In this document: positions 44,309 to 52,652 of the stretch, piece by piece
Layout of the letters: each line of letters starts with the position of its first letter
How positions within the stretch are numbered: position 1 is the stretch's first letter
Assembly: GCA_002082585.1 (NCBI GenBank)
Contig: CP020563.1
Location: 7,124,001-7,188,000, forward strand
DNA: 64,000 bases
Direction of reading: 5' to 3'
Source of the DNA: Kitasatospora albolonga
Lineage (GTDB): Bacteria > Actinomycetota > Actinomycetes > Streptomycetales > Streptomycetaceae
Position numbers and translations under genes: made by a program
The notes under the pieces: model-generated
Databases searched by the model: none
What the model was told of the DNA's origin: nothing
The model's input: the letters and a program-made list of their open reading frames with translations, nothing else

Positions 44309-44973
44309 TCACATGCGCGCTCCGGCGGTGTACGGGTGCGGGCCGAACCCGTACGAGCGCCGACCGATGCCGTACGGGCGGGCGCCGACTCCGTACGAGC
44401 GTCGTCCGGACGCGTACGGGCGGCTGCCGGGAGCGTACGGCCGCAGCCCCCCGCCGTACGCCCGCAGCCCATGCCGTACGAGCCCATGCCGCCGCCGTAC
44501 GAGTCCACGCTGTACGGGCCCTCGCCCCGGCGCCCCCCCGAACCCCTCAGCGGTTCACCCCCCGACCCCCCCGGACCCCCCGACCACCGCAGCGCCTCCA
44601 GGGCCAGGACCGTCTCCACCAGCTCGCACGGGTGCGACAGCGAGCGTGAGGTCAGCCGTTCCAGGCGGCGCAGCCGGTTGAACACCGTGTTCCGGTGGCA
44701 CCGCAGCCGTACCGCCGCCCGGCCCACCGAGCCCCCGCACTCCAGCCACACGTCCAACGTCCCGACCAGCAGCGCCCGTTCCGCCGGGGCCAGCGCCAGC
44801 AGCGGGCCGAACACCTCCGTGAGCAGGCGCGTGGAGAGCTCCGGCGCGCTCGCCACCAGGACGGCCGGCCACCGGTCGTCCGCCGCCACGGTCTCCCGCG
44901 CCCCCGGGACCCCGGCCGCCTGCCGTTCCTCGGCGGGCCCCCGCCGCTCCCCGGCCCGCGTCTCCCGCCGCAT
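44309..44973 (-). pseudogene. Truncated PucR/CdaR-type HTH gene with a frameshift in a repeat tail
   Basis: ATG at 44973 has GGAGG 5 nt upstream. The protein contains the PucR C-terminal HTH (ERALLVGTLDVWLECGGSVG, then RAAVRLRCHRNTVFNRLRRL) but lacks the several-hundred-residue N-terminal part. After a Gly/Tyr tail (SYGGGMGSYGMG) the frame stays open for nearly 900 codons, antisense to glycerate kinase, which is not believable. A one-base shift near 44466 instead continues as Tyr/Gly repeats (RPYASGRRSYGVGARPYGIG) to a TGA at 44309-44311, beside the terminator. I infer a frameshift or sequencing error in the tandem repeats. Confidence 0.55.
44330..44500. repeat. 21-bp tandem repeat tract
   Basis: The tetramer TACG recurs at 21-bp steps for seven or more degenerate copies; translated, each gives a 7-residue unit containing Tyr-Gly/Glu-Arg or, on the minus strand, SYGxGxR/RPYxxG. 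It overlaps the 3' end of the PucR-like pseudogene and is where the frame is lost. Confidence 0.75.
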
Positions 44974-45131
44974 CCCCGCCTCCGTCCGCCGGACCGGCGA
45001 CCGGTCCCTCCCGCCCGCTGCCGGGACAGCCGACGGCACACCGCCACGGAGGCGGACACCGGGGCCGGTCTCCCGGTGACCGACGAGGATGCCACCGGCC
45101 GCGCGGGCGGGAGCCCGGCCGTCGCCGCCTC

Positions 45132-45145
45132 TGTGCACGTGCACA
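45132..45145. promoter_or_regulatory. 14-bp palindrome upstream of the liv operon
   Basis: TGTGCACGTGCACA is a perfect palindrome about 175 bp upstream of livF, in the roughly 350-bp region between the PucR-like fragment and the ABC operon. It is the only strong dyad there and a plausible operator. The rest of this gap (44974-45320) holds no convincing gene. Confidence 0.45.
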
Positions 45146-45320
45146 ACGAGGCCCTTCGATCGCTGGTCATCCGCATCGAGTCCGCCCCGCGCCGTGGACG
45201 CACGCTCCGGCCGGTGCTGGTCTGTGGCACCACACGACGCCCCCCACGGATGAGCACCACCCACGAGAACGACGCGTGAACACGACCCACGAACACGACA
45301 AGGCGGAAGGAGGAGGACGC

Positions 45321-46118
45321 ATGGCAACGCTGGAGATCCGCGGACTGTCCGTGGGATACGGACCGGTCCGGGCCCTGCGCGACATCTCCGTCGATGTGCC
45401 GGACGGCGCGATCACCGCCGTGCTCGGCGGCAACGGCGCGGGCAAGACCACGCTGCTGCGGGCCGTGTCGCGGACCCTCGGCTTCCACCGGGGCACGGGC
45501 ACCGGCACCATCCGGTTCGACGGCCGTCCCCTGGAGGGGCTGCGGCCCGCCCAGGTGGTGGCCGCCGGAGTGGTCCAGGTACCGGAGGGCCGACAGGTCT
45601 TCGCCCGGATGACGGTGGCCGACAACCTGCGCGCGGGCGCGCTCGGGGCGCGCGGCGGGCGCACGGAGACGCGAGCCGCCCTGGCCCGGGTGCATGAACT
45701 CTTCCCGGTGCTGGCCGACCGCGCCCACCAGCGGGCCGGGCTCCTCTCCGGCGGCGAGCAGCAGATGCTGGCGATGGGCCGCGCCCTGATGGCCGGGCCC
45801 CGGCTGCTCCTGCTGGACGAGCCCTCGCTCGGCCTCGCCCCGCTGATGGCGGCCCGGATCGCGGAGACCGTGCAGGAGATCAACGCGAGCGGCACCTCCG
45901 TCATGCTGGTCGAGCAGAACGCGGCCATCGCGCTGCGCCTCGCCTCGACGGCGTACGTCCTCGACGTCGGGGAGGTCGCCCTGCACGGGCCCGCCGATGA
46001 ACTCGCCGCCTCCGACGAGGTGCGCCGCCGCTATCTCGGTGTGGTCGACGAGGAGGCCGCCGCCGACGCCGATGTGGCCTCCCGCGACCGGCGCACCCTG
46101 AGCAGGTGGTCCGCGTGA
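45321..46118 (+). CDS. livF: Branched-chain amino acid type ABC transporter, ATPase LivF
   Basis: A 265-residue ABC ATPase. Walker A is GGNGAGKTT (residues 36-44), the signature LLSGGEQQMLAMGRAL, and Walker B RLLLLDEPSLGLAPLMAARI; the text matches LivF/UrtE ATPases. ATG at 45321 has GGAGGAGG upstream; an in-frame ATG at 45276 lacks this. It is the first gene of a five-gene operon with overlapping junctions. The transported solute (branched-chain amino acid, urea or amide) cannot be fixed from the sequence. Confidence 0.92.
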   Translation: MATLEIRGLSVGYGPVRALRDISVDVPDGAITAVLGGNGAGKTTLLRAVSRTLGFHRGTGTGTIRFDGRPLEGLRPAQVVAAGVVQVPEGRQVFARMTVADNLRAGALGARGGRTETRAALARVHELFPVLADRAHQRAGLLSGGEQQMLAMGRALMAGPRLLLLDEPSLGLAPLMAARIAETVQEINASGTSVMLVEQNAAIALRLASTAYVLDVGEVALHGPADELAASDEVRRRYLGVVDEEAAADADVASRDRRTLSRWSA

Positions 46119-46915
46119 CCACCACGGCACCGGCCCCCGTGGACAGCACCACGGCCGCCCTCACCGTCACCGACGTGACCGTGCGCTTCGCCGGGCTCAC
46201 CGCCCTCGACGCCGTCTCCTTCACCGTCGAACCCGGCAGCGTGCACGCCGTCATCGGACCCAACGGCGCGGGCAAGTCCACCTGCTTCAACGTCCTTTCC
46301 GGGGTCTACCGCGCCACCGCCGGGACCGTGCGCCTCGGCACCACCGAGCTGACCGGGCTCGCACCGCACGCGATCGCCGCCCTCGGGGTCGCCCGCACCT
46401 TCCAGAACCTGGCGCTCCCGCCGCACGCGACCGTCGCCGACAGCCTGCTGCTGGGCCGCCACCGGCTCACCCGCTCCGGCTTCCTCGCCACCGGCCTGCG
46501 GCTGCCGTCCGCCGCCCGCGAGGAGCGGCGCCACCTCGAACGGGTCCGGGAGATCGCCGAATTCATCGGTCTGGAAGGGGCGTTGGAGCGTCCGGCGGGC
46601 TCGCTCCCGTACGGGCAGCAGAAGCTCGTCGAGCTCGGCCGCGCGCTGTGCATGGAGCCGAAGGTCCTGCTCCTGGACGAGCCGATCGCGGGCATGACCG
46701 CCGACGAGCGTCGTCGTACCGCCGCCGTCGTGGCCGACGTACGCGACAGCCTCGGCATCTCCATCGTGCTGGTCGAGCACGACATGGGGGTGGTGATGAA
46801 GCTCGCGGACGCGGTGACCGTACTCGACTTCGGACGCAGGATCGCGGGCGGTACGCCCGCCGAGGTCCAGAACGACCCGGCCGTCGTCCGGGCCTACTTG
46901 GGAGCACCTGAATGA
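46115..46915 (+). CDS. livG: Branched-chain amino acid type ABC transporter, ATPase LivG
   Basis: A 266-residue ABC ATPase. Walker A IGPNGAGKSTCFNVLSG, the LivG-type insert ARTFQNLALPPHATVADSLL, signature region SLPYGQQKLVELGRAL and Walker B VLLLDEPIAGMTADE. The GTG overlaps the livF stop by 4 nt (GTGA), which favours this start over an upstream GTG at 46106. It pairs with LivF to energise LivHM. Confidence 0.92.
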   Translation: MTTTAPAPVDSTTAALTVTDVTVRFAGLTALDAVSFTVEPGSVHAVIGPNGAGKSTCFNVLSGVYRATAGTVRLGTTELTGLAPHAIAALGVARTFQNLALPPHATVADSLLLGRHRLTRSGFLATGLRLPSAAREERRHLERVREIAEFIGLEGALERPAGSLPYGQQKLVELGRALCMEPKVLLLDEPIAGMTADERRRTAAVVADVRDSLGISIVLVEHDMGVVMKLADAVTVLDFGRRIAGGTPAEVQNDPAVVRAYLGAPE

Positions 46916-47802
46916 CCACGTTCGTCGAACTCCTCCTCGGCGGCCTGTCGATCGGTTCGGTCTACGCGCTGATCGCCCTCGGTTTCGTCGTCATCTTCAA
47001 GGCCACCGAGGTCGTCAACTTCGCCCACGCCTCCCTGCTGCTGGCGGGCGGCTATGTCACCGCCGTGCTCCACGACGACATCGGGTTCTGGCCCGCGTTG
47101 CTCGTCGGGATCGCCGGGGCCGCGACCGTCGGGGCGGCCATCGAGTTCTTCGTGATGCGCCGCTACCGGGGCAGTGACCACAGCGTCCTGGCCATCGTCA
47201 CCATCGGCGTCGACATCCTCCTCATCACCGAACTCACCCGCCGCATGGGCACGGACGTCCTCGCGCTCGGTGATCCGTGGGGCAACGAGGTGGTCCACAT
47301 CGGCGGGGTCACCCTCGCCCAGACCCGGATCGCCGCGTTCCTGGCGGCCGGGCTGCTCATCACCGTGTTCCTGCTGGCCTTCCGCTTCACCTCGTGGGGT
47401 GTGTCGATGCGGGCCGCCGCCGAGAACCCGCAGACCGCCGCCCTCATGGGCATCAAGCTGGGCCGGGTCTCGCTCGCCGCCTGGGCCGTCGCCGGGGCGC
47501 TGGCCGCCGTCGCCGCGCTCTTCCTCACCGTCTTTCCGACCCCCGGACTGGAACGGGCCACCTCGCTCGCCGCGCTCAAGGCGTTCCCCGCCGCGATCCT
47601 CGGCGGCCTCGACTCCACCACCGGGGCGCTCGTCGGCGGACTCGTCGTCGGTGTCACCGAGGCGCTCGCCACCGGATATCAGAGCGACCTCGCCTTCCTG
47701 GGGCGGGGCATCGGGGATCTGGCGCCCTATCTGGTGATGGTCGCGGTCCTGCTGATCCGGCCGGCCGGACTCTTCGGCACGAAGGAGCTGGCCCGTGTCT
47801 GA
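46912..47802 (+). CDS. livH: Branched-chain amino acid type ABC permease LivH
   Basis: A 296-residue inner-membrane permease with about eight hydrophobic helices. Typical LivH blocks are GGLSIGSVYALIALGFVVIF, the FAHASLLLAGGYVTAVL segment and the coupling-helix region SMRAAAENPQTAALMGIKLG. The C-terminal GGLVVGVTEALATGYQSDLA is conserved. ATGA overlap with livG. Confidence 0.93.
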   Translation: MTTFVELLLGGLSIGSVYALIALGFVVIFKATEVVNFAHASLLLAGGYVTAVLHDDIGFWPALLVGIAGAATVGAAIEFFVMRRYRGSDHSVLAIVTIGVDILLITELTRRMGTDVLALGDPWGNEVVHIGGVTLAQTRIAAFLAAGLLITVFLLAFRFTSWGVSMRAAAENPQTAALMGIKLGRVSLAAWAVAGALAAVAALFLTVFPTPGLERATSLAALKAFPAAILGGLDSTTGALVGGLVVGVTEALATGYQSDLAFLGRGIGDLAPYLVMVAVLLIRPAGLFGTKELARV

Positions 47803-48973
47803 CACCACCGCCACCACGGAGACAGCAACTCCGCCCACCAGCAAAGCTGTTGGCGCACCCAGCTGCACCGAACGGCTGCGCCGGCCGCGTACGTACGCCG
47901 TCCTCATCGGCTCCCTGCTGCTCCTCGTCCTCCCCTTCTACCTGGACCGCTTCTGGCTCCAGGCCGGGCTGTTCGCCATGGCGGCGGCGATCGGTGCCAT
48001 CGGGCTCAACATGCTCACCGGCGCCACCGGCCAACTCTCCATGGGGCACGCCTTCTTCCTCGCCGTGGGCGCGTACGGCTACTGCGTCCTGGCGGGTGAG
48101 TCCGGCACCGAGAACGGCCACACCCTGACCGGGCTCGGGCTGCCGACCTGGCTGGCCGCGATCCTCGCCGTGCTCCTCGCGGGGGCTGCCGGAGGGGCGT
48201 TCAGCCCGATCGCCGGGCGGCTGCGGGGCGCGTACCTCGGTATCGCCACCCTCGCGCTGATCTTCATCGGGCAGCACGTCCTGTTCAACGCGGGCTCTCT
48301 GACCGGTGGTTACAACGGGCGGTCCGTACCGCCGCTCTCCCTCTTCGGGTTCACCTTCGATGACACCGAACTCCTCGTCGCGGCCGTCCCGTTCGGCTCG
48401 TCGGAGAAGCTCTGGTACCTGGGCCTGGCCGCCCTCCTGCTCAGCGCCCTGTTCGCCCGGGGCGTGCTGCGGGGCAGGCCGGGCCGGGCGATGAACGCCA
48501 TCCGCGACCACCGGATCGCGGCGGGCGTGATGGGCGTGCCGGTGGCCCGCTACCGGGCCGGGGTCTTCGTCCTGTCCTCGATGTACGCGGGCCTCGCGGG
48601 CGTCCTGCTCGCCCTGGTCTTCCAGCGGACCGTGCCCGAGTACTTCGGCATGATCCTGTCCCTCGAGTACCTCGCCATGATCGTCATCGGCGGGCTCGGC
48701 AGCGTCGCGGGAGCCGTCGTCGGCGCCTTCTTCGTCTCCCTGCTCCCGCAGGTGCTCACCCACTACAGCGACTCCCTCCCGCTGGTCTCCGCCCCCGGTA
48801 CGGGCGGTCTGGCACCGGGGGAGGCGTCCCGCTATCTGTACGGCGCCGCGGTCGTCGCGGTGGTCCTGTTCCTGCCCGGCGGCCTCGCCCGCCTCGGCCT
48901 CGCACTTCCGCGCGTCACCCGTCCGAAGAGAACAGGCGTCACCCGTCCGAAGAAGACAGGGGAGAAGAAATGA
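47795..48973 (+). CDS. livM: Branched-chain amino acid type ABC permease LivM
   Basis: A 392-residue permease with about ten helices; LivM hallmarks are GAIGLNMLTGATGQLSMGHA, the coupling-helix AMNAIRDHRIAAGVMGVPVA and the segment EYLAMIVIGGLGSVAGAVVG. The GTG start overlaps livH by 8 nt. The C-terminal tail contains a 24-bp direct repeat encoding VTRPKRTG/VTRPKKTG, a basic extension likely to be cytosolic. Confidence 0.92.
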   Translation: MSDTTATTETATPPTSKAVGAPSCTERLRRPRTYAVLIGSLLLLVLPFYLDRFWLQAGLFAMAAAIGAIGLNMLTGATGQLSMGHAFFLAVGAYGYCVLAGESGTENGHTLTGLGLPTWLAAILAVLLAGAAGGAFSPIAGRLRGAYLGIATLALIFIGQHVLFNAGSLTGGYNGRSVPPLSLFGFTFDDTELLVAAVPFGSSEKLWYLGLAALLLSALFARGVLRGRPGRAMNAIRDHRIAAGVMGVPVARYRAGVFVLSSMYAGLAGVLLALVFQRTVPEYFGMILSLEYLAMIVIGGLGSVAGAVVGAFFVSLLPQVLTHYSDSLPLVSAPGTGGLAPGEASRYLYGAAVVAVVLFLPGGLARLGLALPRVTRPKRTGVTRPKKTGEKK

Positions 48974-50220
48974 AACTCAGAGCGCTCACGGCCGTGGTCG
49001 CGGCCCTCACCGTCACCCTCGTCGGGTGCAGCGGCAAGGCGACCGGAGGGAAGGACGGCGAGCAGGACGAGGCCGGGATCAGGACCGGCCCCGGGGTCAC
49101 CTCCTCCACGATCTCGCTCGGTGTCCTCACCGACATGACCGGCGTGTACGCCTCGCTCGGCAAGAGCGTCACCCAGGCCCAGCAGCTCTGGGTGAACCAG
49201 ATCAACGCCAAGGGCGGCATCTGCGACCGGAAGATCGAACTGACCGTACGGGACCACGGCTACGACCCGCAGAAGGCCGTCGCCGGTTACACCGAGCTGG
49301 AGCCGAAGGTGCTCGGCTTCGCCCAGTTCATCGGCTCCCCGTTCGTCGCCGCCGTCGAGCAGCGCATCGACGGCAAGGACAAGGGGCTCGTGCTGCCGCA
49401 GGCGTGGTCGGCGAACCTGCTCGGCTCCCCCTCCATCCGCGTCATCGGCGCCACGTACGACATCGAGACCATCAACCTGATCGACCACCTGCTCAAGGAG
49501 AAGCGGATCGCCGAGGGCGACAGGATCGGTCATGTGTACTTCGAGGGCGACTACGGCGAGAACGCCCTCACCGGCTCCAAGTACGCCGCGAAGGAAGCCG
49601 GGTTGACCGTCGTCGAGCAGAAGATCAAGCCGACCGACAACGACATGACGGCCCAGGTCGCCGCCCTCAAGCAGGCCGGGGTGAAGGCCGTCGTCATCAG
49701 CGCCGGCCCGCGCCAGGCGGCCTCGCTCGTCGGCGTCGCGGCGGCCACCGGCTTCAACGTCCCCGTCGTCGGCAACAACTCCGCCTACGCACCGCAGCTG
49801 TTGAAGACCCAGGCGGGCCCGGCCCTGCTCAAGGACTACTACATCGCGTCCTCGACCCTGCCCATCGGCGACCCGGGTGACGGCCCGTCACTCCTGCGCA
49901 AGGAGTACGCCTCGCAGTACCCGAACGACGTCCTGGACAACGGCGTCGTCGCGGGCTGGACAGCGGCCTCCGTCTTCGGCGAGGCGCTGGACAAGGCGTG
50001 TGACGACAAGGACCTCACCCGCGAGGGCATCGGCAGGGCGCTGCTCACGATCAAGGGGTACGGGACGGAGTTCGGGGTCACCCACGACTTCTCCGACCCC
50101 ACGGCGCCGTCCACCCGGGAGAGCGTCATCATGAAGCCCGACGCCACGGCTCCCGGCGGACTGAAGGTCATCAGCCCGGCGGCGGTCGCCCCGGCGGCGG
50201 AGGCGTTCACCGTGAAGTGA
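48970..50220 (+). CDS. Branched-chain amino acid type substrate-binding lipoprotein
   Basis: A 416-residue type I periplasmic-binding protein. The N-terminus MKLRALTAVVAALTVTLVGC is a lipoprotein signal with the lipobox cysteine at residue 20. The mature part begins with the LivK fold (ISLGVLTDMTGVYASLGKSV) and has the two-lobe pattern through EFGVTHDFSDPT. ATGA overlap with livM completes the operon. The ligand is unknown. A strong hairpin follows the gene. Confidence 0.93.
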   Translation: MKLRALTAVVAALTVTLVGCSGKATGGKDGEQDEAGIRTGPGVTSSTISLGVLTDMTGVYASLGKSVTQAQQLWVNQINAKGGICDRKIELTVRDHGYDPQKAVAGYTELEPKVLGFAQFIGSPFVAAVEQRIDGKDKGLVLPQAWSANLLGSPSIRVIGATYDIETINLIDHLLKEKRIAEGDRIGHVYFEGDYGENALTGSKYAAKEAGLTVVEQKIKPTDNDMTAQVAALKQAGVKAVVISAGPRQAASLVGVAAATGFNVPVVGNNSAYAPQLLKTQAGPALLKDYYIASSTLPIGDPGDGPSLLRKEYASQYPNDVLDNGVVAGWTAASVFGEALDKACDDKDLTREGIGRALLTIKGYGTEFGVTHDFSDPTAPSTRESVIMKPDATAPGGLKVISPAAVAPAAEAFTVK

Positions 50221-50232
50221 GGTGCGTACGGA

Positions 50233-50268
50233 GGTGGGCGCGCGGCCCCGACCGGTCGCGCGCCCACC
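50233..50268. terminator. Terminator between livK-like gene and the hydrazine-type cluster
   Basis: A 12-bp perfect stem, GGTGGGCGCGCG/CGCGCGCCCACC, with a 12-nt loop lies between two convergent stops, 13 bp after the first and 30 bp before the second. Confidence 0.8.
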
Positions 50269-50297
50269 CCCGTACAGCCCCGGTACGGTTCCGCCGG

Positions 50298-52652
50298 TCA
50301 CACCGGGACGCGGCGGCCCAGGACGGACAGTGCCGCGTGCGCGGCCCGTTCGGCGGCGGCGGGGGCGGTCTTGAACCCCGCCCCGGACCATCCCGCGGCG
50401 GCCACCAGACGGGGCGCGCCGGGCAGCGGCCCGAGCAGCGGTCCGTGCGCGCCGTAGAGGTCCACGCCCCACCGCCCGCCCAGCGCGGGGGCCGTGGCCA
50501 GCCAGGGCCACCGGCCCCGTACGCCCTTCCTGATGTACGCGATGTCCCGTTCGGCCAGCCGGTCGGCGCCGCCGGGCCGGACATCCCACTCCTGGACCGG
50601 GCGGCCGGTGAGGAAGCCGCCGCCGAAGGCCCCGTCCACCTGCGGCCTGCCCCACGCCCCGGTGACCAGGTCGCTGACGGTGGGGACCGGATGCCCGGCG
50701 CCGCCGAAGAAGGCGTACCGGATGGTCTTCGTCCGCGGTGGCCCGCCGGGGGGCACATATCCGGCGGGCAGCAGCGCGGGGGTGCCCGCCCCCGCCGCCA
50801 GGACGACCACGGCCGCGGTGACGGCCCCGGTGGCGGTGCGCACCACGACGCCGGACGGACCGGCCACCACGGCGCGGACCGCGCCGCCGGGCAGGACCAC
50901 GGCCCCGTGGGCCAGGGCGGCCCGGCGCTTCACGGCGGCGAAGGCGCGCGGGTCGGCGTAGCCGCCGCCCGGCTCCCAGACCGCCCCGGCCAGGCCCGCC
51001 GGGTCGATCTCCGGGTGCAGCGAGCGCAGCCGGTCGAGGTCGAGCAGCTGGGCCGGGATACCGGCCTCGCCCAGTTCGGCGACTCCGGCCGCCGCCTCCG
51101 GCAGGTCGTCGGGGCCCAGCAGGACCAGTGAGCCGGTCCGGCGGAACCCCGCCGCCTGCCGTTCGTCGTCCGCCGCGCCCCACAGCAGCTGATGGCTGCG
51201 GACCGCCAACGCCCGTGCCTCGGCGTCCGGTTCATAGGCCCGGACCAGGCCGCCGGAGTACCGGGTGGCCGAGGGGCCGCCCGCTTCGGGCTCGGTGGTC
51301 GCCACCGCCGCCCCGGCCTCGGCCAGCAGCGCCGCCACGGCCGCCCCGACCGCCCCGCAGCCGACCACCACGGCGTCCAGGTCGCAGGTGCCGGGGTGGG
51401 TGGAGAGCGTGCGGCCGTACAGCGGTGGCGCGGTGCCCGGGGCGACGGAGGAGCCCACGGCCGGTGCGGCGTGGCGACCGGCCGGTACGGGGGTGGGTGC
51501 GGCCGGGGTGGTGGGGTGACCGCCCGGTACGGGGGTGGGTCCGGCCGGTACGGCGTGGCGACCGGCCGCTGCCGTGGGGTGACCGCCCGTCGTCGGGGCG
51601 GGCTCGGCTGGAGCGGGTGCGGCCGGGGTGGCATGGTGACCGGTCCCCGCCGGGGTGAGGACGGCCACCGGGACGGTCTCCCAGCCGCCCCCCGGACCCA
51701 GGCCGTCCGGTTCGCCGCCGGGGGTGAAGCGCCGGGCGGTGCGGTCCCGTACGGCGGCCAGCAGCTCCCGGCCCCGTACGTCCGGCCGGTCCGCCAGCGC
51801 CGCGCCCAGCGCGCGGAAGGAGTCCTGGACCAGGGCGGCCGGGCCCCCGGCCAGCCGGGCGACCAGCGCCCGACCGGCCGCCGGGCCGAGCAGCTCGGCG
51901 AACTCCCCGATGGCGCAGTCGTCCGGGAACAGCAGCGGCCCGGTCCGCCCGGCCGCGACGGCCTGCCGGGCGGTGCGCGCGGCGCCCACATGGGTGCCGC
52001 AGACCAGGAGCGCGATGCTCCCGGCCGAGGGGCCCGGCGTCCGGACCACGGCGAGCCCGTCGTCCGGCAGCCCGGTCACGGTGTCGGCGAGGCGCCGCCC
52101 GTAATCACTGCCGTCGTCGGTGACGTCCAGCACGGTCCGCCCGGTGGCCAGTACCGCCGCCCGGAGCGCCACCAGCTGGCCGAGGTCGTCCGGGCACCAG
52201 CGCAGCGCCCAGCCGTCCGAACCGTCCAGCAGCCCGGGCCTGGTGGACAGCGGGAGGACCGCAGGCAGCCGGGCGTCCCGGTAGCCGGGCAGGGTGTGAT
52301 ACGCCCCCAGGCTGTTGAAGTGGCCGATGACGGCGGCGAGTTCCGGGTCCCGGGCGAGGCGCAGGCCCACCTCGCGGGCGACGGCCGCGTCCCCCCGGTC
52401 GTCGTGGAACTCCCAGGCGACCGGGGGAGCAGCGGCCGACGGGGTGACCGGTAAAGCACCCGGCGATGTGCCCGACGAAGCGCCCGGCGACGCACCCGGC
52501 GATGCGCCCGACGCACCCGGCGGGGCGAGCGACGAGGCGACCGGTGGCGCGAGCGCTCCCGCCACACCCTCCCGCAGCAACTCGCCCCAGGCCGCGCGCG
52601 GTCCGCTGAACGGGCCGACGACGGCGACCCGCGCCCGGCCCTGCTCAGCCAC
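50298..52652 (-). CDS. Fusion of a periplasmic-binding-like domain and a DAO-family FAD oxidase
   Basis: A 784-residue protein with two unrelated parts. Residues 1 to about 330 look like a type I periplasmic-binding fold (RVAVVGPFSGPRAAWGELL, then AVIGHFNSLGAYHTLPGYRD and VLPLSTRPGL) without a signal peptide. A Pro/Ala/His repeat linker (about 330-415, units such as TPVPGGHPTTPAAPTPVPAG) leads to a DAO-family oxidase (LDAVVVGCGAVGAAVAALLA; TRYSGGLVRAYEPD; AAAGWSGAGFKTAPAAAERA). It starts with GTG inside the MetRS-like gene (8-nt overlap), so it belongs to the cupin/MetRS unit. The oxidase may process an N-N intermediate; the sensor-like domain's role is unknown. Confidence 0.8.
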   Translation of the reverse strand: MAEQGRARVAVVGPFSGPRAAWGELLREGVAGALAPPVASSLAPPGASGASPGASPGASSGTSPGALPVTPSAAAPPVAWEFHDDRGDAAVAREVGLRLARDPELAAVIGHFNSLGAYHTLPGYRDARLPAVLPLSTRPGLLDGSDGWALRWCPDDLGQLVALRAAVLATGRTVLDVTDDGSDYGRRLADTVTGLPDDGLAVVRTPGPSAGSIALLVCGTHVGAARTARQAVAAGRTGPLLFPDDCAIGEFAELLGPAAGRALVARLAGGPAALVQDSFRALGAALADRPDVRGRELLAAVRDRTARRFTPGGEPDGLGPGGGWETVPVAVLTPAGTGHHATPAAPAPAEPAPTTGGHPTAAAGRHAVPAGPTPVPGGHPTTPAAPTPVPAGRHAAPAVGSSVAPGTAPPLYGRTLSTHPGTCDLDAVVVGCGAVGAAVAALLAEAGAAVATTEPEAGGPSATRYSGGLVRAYEPDAEARALAVRSHQLLWGAADDERQAAGFRRTGSLVLLGPDDLPEAAAGVAELGEAGIPAQLLDLDRLRSLHPEIDPAGLAGAVWEPGGGYADPRAFAAVKRRAALAHGAVVLPGGAVRAVVAGPSGVVVRTATGAVTAAVVVLAAGAGTPALLPAGYVPPGGPPRTKTIRYAFFGGAGHPVPTVSDLVTGAWGRPQVDGAFGGGFLTGRPVQEWDVRPGGADRLAERDIAYIRKGVRGRWPWLATAPALGGRWGVDLYGAHGPLLGPLPGAPRLVAAAGWSGAGFKTAPAAAERAAHAALSVLGRRVPV

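Noticed and set aside
44303..44681. Plus-strand Tyr/Pro repeat protein after glycerate kinase (PYERRPMPYGRAP units)
   Set aside because: It begins after a strong terminator, loses its repeat frame halfway, and the minus-strand reading joins a recognisable PucR domain and ends with a proper stop.
41815..45327. A 1170-codon minus-strand open frame
   Set aside because: It runs antisense through glycerate kinase, the Nudix gene and the sirtuin; only the short PucR-like HTH segment looks coding, and GC-rich DNA often keeps such frames open.
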